Shown piece by piece: positions 1 to 5,576 of a stretch of 5,576 bases of DNA (within the stretch, counting starts at the first letter, position 1; each line of letters begins with the position of its first letter). A program made the position numbers and the translations under genes. The stretch lies in the NCBI GenBank assembly GCA_023412175.1, contig JAEYOB010000667.1, forward strand, positions 1 through 5,576. The letters run 5' to 3'. Under the pieces are notes generated by a model. It did no database searches and was not told where the DNA came from. It saw nothing but the letters and a program-made list of their open reading frames with translations. Source of the DNA: Pseudomonadota bacterium (lineage in GTDB: Bacteria > Pseudomonadota > Alphaproteobacteria > Azospirillales > Azospirillaceae).

Positions 1-1
1 A

Positions 2-109
2 TCGCCCATGCAGCGTGTGACGGTGGCTGTGGTGCGACCACTTGCCGACATGCTCGAGGCGTTGGCATACCTCCTAACGCTGCACCCCCACAAGGCGCGG
101 GCGCCGGCC
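2..109 (+). pseudogene. Probable out-of-frame upstream part of the FtsX-like permease
   Basis: This frame is open from the left edge and reads through a moderately hydrophobic stretch (VVRPLADMLEALAYLL) into a basic linker (LHPHKARAPA). In YbbP-type permeases a membrane helix and a short Arg/Pro-rich linker come just before the conserved block [P-A-(L/V)-R-L-A-x-A-N-L-x-R-P-G-A]. That block appears here one frame over, from about nt 108. Joining the two frames at about 102-111 gives a continuous, family-like sequence, which suggests a +1 (or -2) frameshift inside the run ggcgccggccggc. The helix is less hydrophobic than expected, so this could instead be unrelated DNA joined to a truncated permease. 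Only about 35 codons are visible. Confidence 0.35.
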
Positions 110-194
110 GGCAGTCCGGCTGGCCATCGCCAACCTCGGACGCCCCGGAGCGCCGACGGTCCCGGTTGCCGTCTCGCTGGGGGTCGGCCTTACC

Positions 195-1256
195 GTGCTG
201 GTGGCGGTCGGCGTGACCGGAACGTCGGCTGTCGAACATGTCGAGGCGACGCTTCCGGCCGAGATGCCGTCCGTCGTCTTCCTGAACGTTCCCCAGCACG
301 ACGATGGGAGCGTGCGCGAGCGCCTCGCCGCCCTGTCCGACGTTCACCGGGTGGAAACGGCGCCATTCCTTCATGCGCGCATAAGCCGCCTCAACGGCGC
401 CGTCATCACTGAGGCGGATGTTCCGCGCTCCGTGGCCTGGGCGGTGCGCGGCGACCGGGGCCTGTCCTGGCGCGACCGCCCGGCCGCGCTGGACAGGATC
501 GTGGCGGGGGCGTGGTGGCCTCCGGGCTACGACGGTCCGCCGCTCGCCTCGGTGGACGCGCATGTGGCCCGCCGGCTGGGGGTAGGGCTGGGGGACACCA
601 TCACCCTGGCCCTGGCGAGCGGTCCGGTGACCGCGACGGTGGCCAATCTTCGGCAGATCGACTGGACGACGCTCGACCTGGATTTTCCGGTCGTCCTCTC
701 CCCCTTTGCCGAACCGCCGCCGCACAGCCTCGTCGCCGCCGTCTGGTCCGGCACGGCGACAGTGCCCGCGGTGGAGGCGGCCATGGCGGAGGTCGCCCCG
801 CATGCCCCCGCGGTGCGCGCGGCCGAGGTGCTGCGCACGCTCCGCTCGACCGTCGATCATGTCCGCCGGCTTCTGGATGGCCTGTCGGTCATCGCCCTCG
901 GCGCGGCCGGCGTCGTCCTCCTCGGCGCCATCGCCAACAGCGTGAGGCGGCGGCTCCACGAGATGGCGATCCTGCACGTCCTTGGCATGGGACGGCGCCC
1001 GATGGGTCAGGCCGTGGTTCTGGAGTTTTCCCTTCTGGGGGCCGCTGTCGCGGCGGTGGCGGCGCCTCTGGGCTGGCTTGGCGGGACGGCCGTGGTTGCG
1101 AGCGTCACCGGCGCCAACGCCACGCCTGGAGGCTCGATCGCCGTGGCTGCCTTCCTCGCCACCATTGCCGCCATGGCGGCAGCCGGGGCCGCGCTGGTGG
1201 CCGGCTTGCGCCGGCAGGACGTGCTGCGGCAACTGCGCGGCAACGCGCTGGACTGA
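195..1256 (+). CDS. YbbP-family FtsX-like ABC transporter permease, C-terminal half (5' end broken)
   Basis: This is the membrane subunit of a MacB/LolCE-like ABC system in the inner membrane; YbbP relatives pair with a YbbA-type ATPase, not seen here. Family homology starts before the only usable start (GTG 195): codons from about 108 read PAVRLAIANLGRPGAP, then a membrane helix (SLGVGLTVLVAVGV) that the GTG would cut. A periplasmic domain follows, with the family-typical blocks RGDRGLSW, GAWWPPGYDGPP and ATVANLRQIDW. The C-terminal FtsX domain has three membrane segments (about nt 885-945, 1015-1095 and 1135-1205) and the loop RRRLHEMAILHVLGMGRR, the usual cytoplasmic coupling region between the first two. 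Full-length relatives have roughly 800 residues; 353 are in this frame. In-frame stops at 75-77 and 18-20 close the frame upstream, and no ATG/GTG/TTG occurs between 78 and 194. It is most likely a frameshifted gene or remnant and may not make a functional protein. The family assignment is secure; its functional state is not. Confidence 0.8.
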   Translation: MLVAVGVTGTSAVEHVEATLPAEMPSVVFLNVPQHDDGSVRERLAALSDVHRVETAPFLHARISRLNGAVITEADVPRSVAWAVRGDRGLSWRDRPAALDRIVAGAWWPPGYDGPPLASVDAHVARRLGVGLGDTITLALASGPVTATVANLRQIDWTTLDLDFPVVLSPFAEPPPHSLVAAVWSGTATVPAVEAAMAEVAPHAPAVRAAEVLRTLRSTVDHVRRLLDGLSVIALGAAGVVLLGAIANSVRRRLHEMAILHVLGMGRRPMGQAVVLEFSLLGAAVAAVAAPLGWLGGTAVVASVTGANATPGGSIAVAAFLATIAAMAAAGAALVAGLRRQDVLRQLRGNALD

Positions 1257-1405
1257 CCGTCACCGGCGCCGTCGGCCAGTTGCTGGCTCACATCAACGGA
1301 CCATGCAAATCCGGAGACTGGTTGTTGGACGATGCGGGAGCGGAGGCGTACCTTCTGAGGGTTCAACCCGCCGAGACTGTGCTGCCACCCCAGAGAGGGA
1401 CTGTG

Positions 1406-2245
1406 ATGGCCGATCACTGCCAAGCCCGCGCCGCCTTTGCCGACCTCCACCAGGACGGCTGCTTCGTCATCCCCAACCCGTGGGATGTCGGAAGCGCCCT
1501 GATGCTGAAGCAGCTCGGATTCCGGGCACTGGCCTCCACCTCGGCGGGGTATGCCTTCTCGCGGGGGCTTCCCGATGCCGATTGGGCGGTGCCGTGCGCG
1601 GACATGCTGGCCCATATCGCCGATATCGTCCAGGCGACCGACCTGCCAGTGAACGCCGACTTCGAATCCGGCTATGCCCATGATTGCGAGGGACTGGCCC
1701 GCAACGTGCGGCTCTGCGCCGATACCGGCGTGGCCGGCCTGTCCGTGGAGGATGCTACGGGCGACCCGTCCAAACCGCTGTACGATTTCGACCATGCCGT
1801 CGAGCGCGTGGCGGCCGCGGCGGAGGCGCTGCGGGGGACCGGCGTTCTCCTGACCGCCCGTTGCGAGGCCTTGCTTGTGAACCACCCGGCGGCGGTCGAT
1901 GAGGCGCTGCGCCGGCTGCCGGCCTACGCCGCGGCGGGAGCGGACGTTCTCTACGCGCCGGGCTTGCGGACCCCGGATGTCATCAAGGCGGCGGTCGAGG
2001 CCATGCGCCCGAAGCCACTCAACCTGCTGGTCTCCTCGCCGATCGACCTGTCTGTGGAGCAGATCGCCGCGTTGGGCGTGCGGCGCATCAGCCTGGGCAG
2101 CGGGCTCAACCGCGCAGCGTGGGGCGGCTTCCTCCGGGCGGCGCGGATGCTGGCCGATCATGGCCGTTTCGATGCCCTCGGTGAGGCCGAGCCGTTCGAC
2201 GCGCTCAACGGGTTCTTCCGGACGCACGGCCGCCGCGCCCCCTGA
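1406..2245 (+). CDS. Isocitrate lyase/phosphoenolpyruvate mutase superfamily protein
   Basis: Predicted soluble TIM-barrel enzyme of 279 residues, the usual size for the PEP_mutase-like group. Superfamily members make or break C-C or C-P bonds in 2-oxo or 2-hydroxy acids with Mg2+. Visible blocks are IPNPWDVGSA (22-31), TSAGYAFSRGLPDA (45-58), LPVNADFESGYA (80-91) with candidate metal ligands Asp85 and Glu87, GLSVEDATGD (111-120) with Glu115 and Asp116, LTARCEA (149-155) with Arg152, LYAPGLRT (182-189), NLLVSSP (206-212) and GVRRISLGSGL (224-234). The KKCGH loop with the catalytic Cys of isocitrate and methylisocitrate lyases is absent (DPSKPLYDF takes its place), so it is not AceA or PrpB. 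The substrate cannot be named; oxaloacetate or phosphonopyruvate-type chemistry is possible. ATG 1406 is preferred because GAGGGA (1395-1400) sits 5 nt upstream; the frame stays open far upstream only because of base composition. The 149-bp gap after the permease shows no clear terminator or promoter. Confidence 0.88.
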   Translation: MADHCQARAAFADLHQDGCFVIPNPWDVGSALMLKQLGFRALASTSAGYAFSRGLPDADWAVPCADMLAHIADIVQATDLPVNADFESGYAHDCEGLARNVRLCADTGVAGLSVEDATGDPSKPLYDFDHAVERVAAAAEALRGTGVLLTARCEALLVNHPAAVDEALRRLPAYAAAGADVLYAPGLRTPDVIKAAVEAMRPKPLNLLVSSPIDLSVEQIAALGVRRISLGSGLNRAAWGGFLRAARMLADHGRFDALGEAEPFDALNGFFRTHGRRAP

Positions 2246-2270
2246 CCGACAGTTCGCGGGGGAGTCGCTG

Positions 2271-2285
2271 ATCTCCTGGTGAGAT
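2271..2285 (+). terminator. Weak hairpin after the lyase-like gene
   Basis: ATCTC (2271-2275) and GAGAT (2281-2285) form a perfect 5-bp stem with a 5-nt loop, 26 nt past the stop codon, followed by the T-rich but broken tail TTGATATT. The stem is short and not GC-rich, so it is at best a weak terminator. Confidence 0.2.
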
Positions 2286-2292
2286 TTGATAT

Positions 2293-2307
2293 TGCGACTT
2301 GTTCGCA
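2293..2307. promoter_or_regulatory. Palindrome over the -35 of the regulator promoter, possible Fur-like operator
   Basis: TGCGA (2293-2297) and TCGCA (2303-2307) are perfect inverted arms around CTTGT. Read on the minus strand, 2294-2312 is GAGAATGCGAACAAGTCGC, which agrees with the classical 19-bp Fur consensus at 11 of 19 positions by eye; that is suggestive only. It overlaps the candidate -35 at 2299-2304, where a repressor would block transcription. The iron-uptake type receptor downstream makes iron control plausible, but Irr, RirA or the AraC protein itself are equally open. Confidence 0.28.
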
Positions 2308-2327
2308 TTCTCATACTACCGTATATC
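2299..2327 (+). promoter_or_regulatory. Candidate sigma-70 type promoter of the AraC regulator
   Basis: TTGTTC (2299-2304) and TATATC (2322-2327) are separated by exactly 17 bp in a locally AT-rich stretch. This would place transcription start near 2334 and give a leader of about 50 nt to ATG 2383. It also argues against the TTG at 2299, in frame with the regulator, being the translation start, since that codon would lie within the -35. Confidence 0.4.
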
Positions 2328-2342
2328 CGGGAGGGTTCCCGG
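2327..2342. repeat. Perfect 6-bp inverted repeat at the predicted transcription start
   Basis: CCGGGA (2327-2332) and TCCCGG (2337-2342) form a perfect inverted repeat around GGGT, centred on the expected +1 near 2334. It could be an operator or a 5'-leader hairpin. In GC-rich DNA a chance match is also possible. Confidence 0.3.
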
Positions 2343-2369
2343 CGGACGGGGCGTGGCCGAGAAGCGAGC

Positions 2370-2376
2370 GGGAAGG
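2370..2376 (+). promoter_or_regulatory. Ribosome binding site of the AraC regulator
   Basis: GGGAAGG lies 6 nt before ATG 2383. It fixes the start there rather than at the in-frame TTG 2299 or ATG 2401, neither of which has a comparable upstream site. Confidence 0.6.
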
Positions 2377-2382
2377 CATCCG

Positions 2383-3267
2383 ATGACGTTCCATCCCAGA
2401 ATGCAAAGCACGACCGAGGGGATTACCGTCATCGGCGACCTCCAATGGCGCGCCTGGAATGGCGTGATCGCCGACGTCTGGACCGTCGAATGCACGGACG
2501 GCGCTCGCGGTGAATATGTTTCCCAGGCTCCGCGTCTCGTCGTGGTGCTCGATCGGGTCGGCGACGGCGACATCCACGTCACCGAACGTCCGGCCCGCTG
2601 CGGAAGCCGCTGCCCGGTCGAGCGGGAACCGATGAGCTACGTGCCGGCGGGGCTGCGGGTGTGGTCGAGGGTAGAGAACATCCAGCGTCTCAGGCACCTG
2701 GACCTGCATTTCGATACGGCCGCCCTGAGCGCGCGCTTGCCGGAGGAACTCGACAGCGGCGCGATCGAGACGCCGCGCCTGAAGTTCTCCGACGACCGCC
2801 TGTACGGTCTGGCGCGCCTCATCGCCTCGGAGTGCGTGGAACCCGGCGCGCTCCACGACCTCTATGGGGAGAGCCTCATCTCCGCGCTGCTCATCGGGTT
2901 GCTGCGCATCGGGCCGAAGGCAGACCGCAAGCGCGGCCAGTTGCCGCCGCGCCAGTTGAAGCGCGCGATCGAATACATCGAGGACAATTGCGGCCGGAAC
3001 ATCCGGTTGCAGGAACTGGCCGATCTGACGGGCCTGTCCCAATCCTACTTCTGTTCGGCGTTCAAGGCCTCGACCGGCATGCCGCCGCACAAATGGCAGA
3101 TGCGGGCGCGGATCGACCGTGCGAAGGCGCTCCTCGCGAAGCCGGACATGACCCCGGCCGCCGCCGCCGCCGCCGCCGGGTTCTCGGATCAGGCGCACCT
3201 GACGCGTGTCTTCCGGCAGGTCGTCGGTACCACGCCGGCGGTCTGGCAACGCAACCAGGCTGCCTGA
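2383..3267 (+). CDS. AraC-family transcriptional regulator
   Basis: Cytoplasmic DNA-binding regulator of 294 residues, a normal length for the family. Residues about 1-180 form a divergent N-terminal sensing domain that I cannot assign to a ligand. Residues about 192-290 are a clear AraC-type domain: a linker helix (RAIEYIEDNCG), a first helix-turn-helix (LQELADLTGLSQSYFCSAFK, from residue 209), the connector RIDRAKALL, and a second helix-turn-helix (from about residue 256, including GFSDQAHLTRVFRQVVG) ending in the usual TP-x-x-W. Residues 259-265 of the second unit are seven alanines in place of the usual L-A-E-I-A pattern, though the spacing to GFSDQ is unchanged. It lies 168 bp upstream of, and co-directional with, a TonB-dependent siderophore receptor. 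AraC proteins next to such receptors commonly activate them when the ferric siderophore is present (PchR type), so regulation of the receptor and autoregulation are the likely roles; this is inferred from context. Confidence 0.93.
   Translation: MTFHPRMQSTTEGITVIGDLQWRAWNGVIADVWTVECTDGARGEYVSQAPRLVVVLDRVGDGDIHVTERPARCGSRCPVEREPMSYVPAGLRVWSRVENIQRLRHLDLHFDTAALSARLPEELDSGAIETPRLKFSDDRLYGLARLIASECVEPGALHDLYGESLISALLIGLLRIGPKADRKRGQLPPRQLKRAIEYIEDNCGRNIRLQELADLTGLSQSYFCSAFKASTGMPPHKWQMRARIDRAKALLAKPDMTPAAAAAAAGFSDQAHLTRVFRQVVGTTPAVWQRNQAA
3157..3177 (+). repeat. (GCC)7 trinucleotide run encoding polyalanine
   Basis: Seven exact GCC codons lie in the second helix-turn-helix of the AraC regulator. 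A perfect triplet tract can gain or lose units by slippage without shifting the frame, which would change the length of a DNA-binding helix. The present count matches the usual family spacing to GF. Confidence 0.9.
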
Positions 3268-3283
3268 TGGAGAAGCCGTAAAA

Positions 3284-3301
3284 CGTCCAAAGATCGTCCA
3301 A
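3284..3301. repeat. Tandem CGTCCAA repeat, 11-bp period
   Basis: CGTCCAA occurs at 3284-3290 and 3295-3301, one helical turn apart, just after the regulator stop codon and about 140 bp before the receptor start. The spacing suits a protein binding one DNA face, but two 7-mers are weak evidence. Confidence 0.3.
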
Positions 3302-3362
3302 CCCATCGTAAGACGGTTCAATATTATCCTCGAAAATCATGGTAGTTCCCCACTCCTGATCG

Positions 3363-3396
3363 GCGCATGTCGAATGCATCCATCGCATGTGGATAC
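3363..3396. promoter_or_regulatory. Direct repeats upstream of the receptor, candidate AraC operator
   Basis: CGCATGT-S-GA occurs at 3364-3373 and 3384-3393, 20 bp apart start to start. That is about two helical turns, close to the roughly 21-bp half-site spacing of araI-type AraC targets. The second copy belongs to TCGCAT-N4-ATAC (3383-3396), which also occurs upstream of the regulator at 2303-2316. An overlapping inverted repeat, ATCCA (3378-3382) with TGGAT (3390-3394), adds symmetry. The site ends 39 bp before the receptor start codon. The only good -10-like box, TATATT at 3415-3420, has a poor -35 (GATACC, 3392-3397), as activator-dependent promoters often do, but would leave almost no leader. 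Confidence 0.33.
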
Positions 3397-3421
3397 CCAT
3401 TCAAGTGTCGCGGCTATATTC

Positions 3422-3427
3422 AGAGGG
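3422..3427 (+). promoter_or_regulatory. Ribosome binding site deciding the receptor start
   Basis: AGAGGG lies 8 nt before ATG 3436 but only 2 nt before ATG 3430. The second ATG is therefore the better start, though the two differ by only two residues. Confidence 0.5.
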
Positions 3428-3435
3428 TAATGGGC

Positions 3436-5576
3436 ATGATTTGTATTCGGCGGAGGGTGTTGGCGTCTTTCCTTCTGAGCACCACGGCGGTGGCGGGGGT
3501 GCTGTGGCCGGCGATGTCCTATTCGCAGGAGCCGGAGAAACCGATCGTTCTCGACCAGCTCGTGATCGGCGGCGTGGGGGAGACCGCGACCAGCCCGGTG
3601 ACCGGATACGTGGCCAAGCGCACCTCGGCGGGGTCCAAGACGGACACGCCGGTCGAGGAGATCCCCCAGTCGGTCTCGGTGATCGGGCGGGAGGAAATGG
3701 ACGACCTCGGCGCGCAGAAAGCCGACGAGGCGCTGCGCTACACCGCCGGCGTCTTCACGCAGCCCTTCGGCCCGGACAGCGACACGAACTGGCTGTTCAT
3801 CCGCGGTTTCCAGGCGACGCAGACCGGCATCTTCCAGGATGGGCTGGCGCTGTACAGCTATGGGTTCGGCGGCATGTTCGTCGACAGCTTCGGCCTGGAG
3901 CGGATCGAGGTGCTGCGCGGCGCGTCCTCCGTCCTCTACGGCAGCAGCAATCCGGGCGGCCTCGTCAACTACGTCAGCAAGCGGCCGGACGGGAACCGCC
4001 TGCGCTATGTCGAGGCCGGCATCAATGACGCCGGCACCGCGAACCTCGGCTTCGACATCGGTGACAAGGTGGGCGAGACGCTGGCCTACCGGCTCACCGG
4101 CCGCATCGCCGGTGGCGACGGCTACACCGATTTCGAGGAGGGCTTCCGCGGCACCATCTCGCCGAGCGTGACGTGGTCGCCGAGCGACCGCACCAGCCTG
4201 ACGCTGCTCTCCAACTACACCGACATCGACGAGACGCACAACGGCGGCGCCTTCCTTCCCTATGTCGGCACGGTGGTGGACGCGCCGTTCGGCCGGATCA
4301 GCCGCGACGCCAACTTCACCGAGCCGGGCATCGATACCTACCGTCGCCGTCAGGCCTCCGTCGGCTACGAGTTCGCGCACCGCTTCGACAACGATGTGAC
4401 CGTGCGTCAGAACGCCCGCTACGGCTATGCGAAGGTGCACGAGGTCTCGGTCTACCCCTTTGGCTACGCCGGCTTCTCGGCGCGGCCGACCGATCCGGAC
4501 AACCAGCTTTCGCGGATCAACTTCGAGCACGAGACGGAGGTGAAGACCGTCCTCGTCGACAATCAGGTGCAGGCCAAGCTGCGGACGGGCCCGCTGGAGC
4601 ACACGGCCCTGGTCGGCGTCGATTACCGCTACTTCTCCATGGATCAGGTCCAGCTCTCCGGCTCGGCGACCACGATCAGCGCGACAAACCCGATCTACGG
4701 CGCGGTGCAGGGGACCCGCTCCCCCTACATCGACCAGCGGCTGACGATGCACCAGCTCGGCGTCTACGCCCAGGACCAGATGCGTTTCGGCCAGGGATGG
4801 CTGGTGACGCTGAACGGCCGGTACGACCGCGTGGTGACCAAGGCGACGGGAACGCCCGCCTATGACGGCGCGGAGGGCCAGCTCAGCGGCCGGGCCGGCA
4901 TCGCCTACGAGTTCGCCAACGGCCTCACCCCGTACGCCAGCGCCTCGACCTTCTTCAACTCCGCGCTCGGCTCGTCGCCGGTGAGCGGCGTTTTCAAGCC
5001 GGAGAGCGGAGAGCAGTACGAGGTCGGCCTCAAGTACCGGCCGACCTGGATCGACGGCCTGTTCACGGTGGCCTTCTTCGACCTGACGCGGAGCAACGTC
5101 GTGACCGGGCCGTTCCTGGCCGAAACGCAGATCGGCGAGGTCAACTCGCAGGGCGTGGAGTTCGAGGCCAAGGTCAACCTGACCCGCGACCTCAAGGCAA
5201 CGGCCTCCTTCACCGCCTTCGACCTGGAGATCACCAAGGACGCGGACCCGAACCTGATCGGCAAGACGCCGTTCATCGTGCCGGAGCGGCAGGCCTCCCT
5301 GGGGCTCGACTACACGTTCTCCGACGGCCCCCTCGACGGCGTGGTCGTGGGCGGCGGCGTGCGCTACATCGGCTCCTCGTGGGTGGACAACGAGAACACG
5401 CTGAAGGTCCCGTCCGCCACCGTCTTCGACGCCCGCGTCGGCTACAGGAAGGACAATTGGGGCATCGACCTCAACGTCGCCAACCTGTTCGACAAGGCCT
5501 ATGTGGGGAGCTGCCAGACCCAGTACTCCTGCGGCTACGCCGAGGGACGGACGGCGCGGCTGAAGCTCCACATGAC
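3436..5576 (+). CDS. TonB-dependent siderophore receptor (3' end cut by the window)
   Basis: Outer-membrane active importer of ferric siderophores, driven by TonB-ExbB-ExbD. The 713 visible residues begin with a signal peptide (RRR at 5-7, hydrophobic core to about residue 24, cleavage probably near SYS-Q at 30/31). A likely TonB box, PIVLDQLVIGG, lies at 36-46. The plug domain runs from about 65 to 180 (IPQSVSVI, LRYTAGV, FIRGF, GLERIEVLRG, SSVLYGSSNPGGLVNYVSKRP ending near 184). The 22-strand-type barrel with alternating aromatic strands follows to the end. The last loop has Cys693 and Cys699 before GYAEGRTARL, the C-x(n)-C-x-Y-x-E-G-R-T pattern typical of the siderophore-receptor family (TIGR01783 type). 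The barrel reaches its final strand, so only a few residues and the stop are missing. There is no N-terminal secretin/TonB signalling domain, so FecA/FpvA-like sigma signalling is not expected; the upstream AraC protein is the likely regulator. The substrate cannot be read from sequence; hydroxamate types such as ferrichrome are possible. Confidence 0.94.
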   Translation, partial: MICIRRRVLASFLLSTTAVAGVLWPAMSYSQEPEKPIVLDQLVIGGVGETATSPVTGYVAKRTSAGSKTDTPVEEIPQSVSVIGREEMDDLGAQKADEALRYTAGVFTQPFGPDSDTNWLFIRGFQATQTGIFQDGLALYSYGFGGMFVDSFGLERIEVLRGASSVLYGSSNPGGLVNYVSKRPDGNRLRYVEAGINDAGTANLGFDIGDKVGETLAYRLTGRIAGGDGYTDFEEGFRGTISPSVTWSPSDRTSLTLLSNYTDIDETHNGGAFLPYVGTVVDAPFGRISRDANFTEPGIDTYRRRQASVGYEFAHRFDNDVTVRQNARYGYAKVHEVSVYPFGYAGFSARPTDPDNQLSRINFEHETEVKTVLVDNQVQAKLRTGPLEHTALVGVDYRYFSMDQVQLSGSATTISATNPIYGAVQGTRSPYIDQRLTMHQLGVYAQDQMRFGQGWLVTLNGRYDRVVTKATGTPAYDGAEGQLSGRAGIAYEFANGLTPYASASTFFNSALGSSPVSGVFKPESGEQYEVGLKYRPTWIDGLFTVAFFDLTRSNVVTGPFLAETQIGEVNSQGVEFEAKVNLTRDLKATASFTAFDLEITKDADPNLIGKTPFIVPERQASLGLDYTFSDGPLDGVVVGGGVRYIGSSWVDNENTLKVPSATVFDARVGYRKDNWGIDLNVANLFDKAYVGSCQTQYSCGYAEGRTARLKLHM

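Noticed and set aside
25..46. Hairpin with GTGGT/ACCAC arms near the left edge
   Set aside because: It has no T tract and lies within a probable coding frame, so it is not supported as a terminator or mobile-element end.
1359..1369. GGGTTCAACCC, resembling a tRNA T-arm
   Set aside because: The flanks do not form a T-stem of the right length, and no acceptor, D or anticodon arms can be built around it.
512..1405. Upstream extension of the lyase-like frame
   Set aside because: It overlaps the permease in another frame and reads as Arg/Gly/Pro-rich shadow sequence. The superfamily homology and ribosome binding site both put the start at 1406.
1007..2314. A 435-codon minus-strand open frame opposite the permease end and lyase-like gene
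   Set aside because: It spans two real + strand genes and their gap, shows no recognisable motif, and is explained by third-position GC bias.
3316..3342. AT-rich stretch in the regulator-receptor gap as a Fur, Irr or RirA site
   Set aside because: No arrangement matches those consensus sites well enough to claim by eye.
3415..3420. TATATT as the receptor -10 box
   Set aside because: It would start the transcript near 3427, removing the ribosome binding site at 3422-3427 and leaving a leader of about 9 nt; the -35 is also poor. I kept it only as a note under the operator entry.
3337..5571. A 744-codon open frame on the minus strand opposite the receptor
   Set aside because: Its translation is low-complexity and rich in Val, Arg, Ala and Gly, as expected for the antisense of a GC-rich gene. 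The + strand protein has full family motifs, and no minus-strand start signal was evident.

Overview
The window is GC-rich DNA with the strong third-position G/C bias that leaves long open frames on both strands. The protein types and codon use suggest an alphaproteobacterium of the Azospirillum/Rhodospirillales kind; this is inference, since no rRNA or other marker gene is present. All four recognisable genes lie on the + strand.

Left part (1-1256): the C-terminal half of a YbbP-type FtsX-like ABC transporter permease. The reading frame that carries the family homology is closed upstream by stops at 75-77 and 18-20. A second frame, open from the left edge, gives a plausible continuation up to about nt 105. 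The gene therefore looks frameshifted (or rearranged) near nt 102-111, and the window holds only this end of it.

Middle (1406-2245): a complete enzyme of the isocitrate lyase/phosphoenolpyruvate mutase superfamily (PEP_mutase-like group). It has its own ribosome binding site and no evident functional link to its neighbours.

Right part (2246-5576): an iron-uptake style module. A probable promoter at 2299-2327, with a palindrome over its -35 and another over its expected start point, leads to an AraC-family regulator (2383-3267). A 168-bp intergenic region with several short repeats follows. Next comes a TonB-dependent siderophore receptor (3436 to the right edge), which lacks only its last few residues. 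The receptor has no N-terminal signalling domain, so surface signalling through a sigma/anti-sigma pair is unlikely, and the adjacent AraC protein is the natural candidate regulator. A short pattern, TCGCAT-N4-ATAC, occurs upstream of both the regulator and the receptor and could be the shared AraC site.

I see no mobile element, CRISPR array, RNA gene or clearly new system. The most useful leads are the candidate operators of the regulator/receptor pair and the broken permease.
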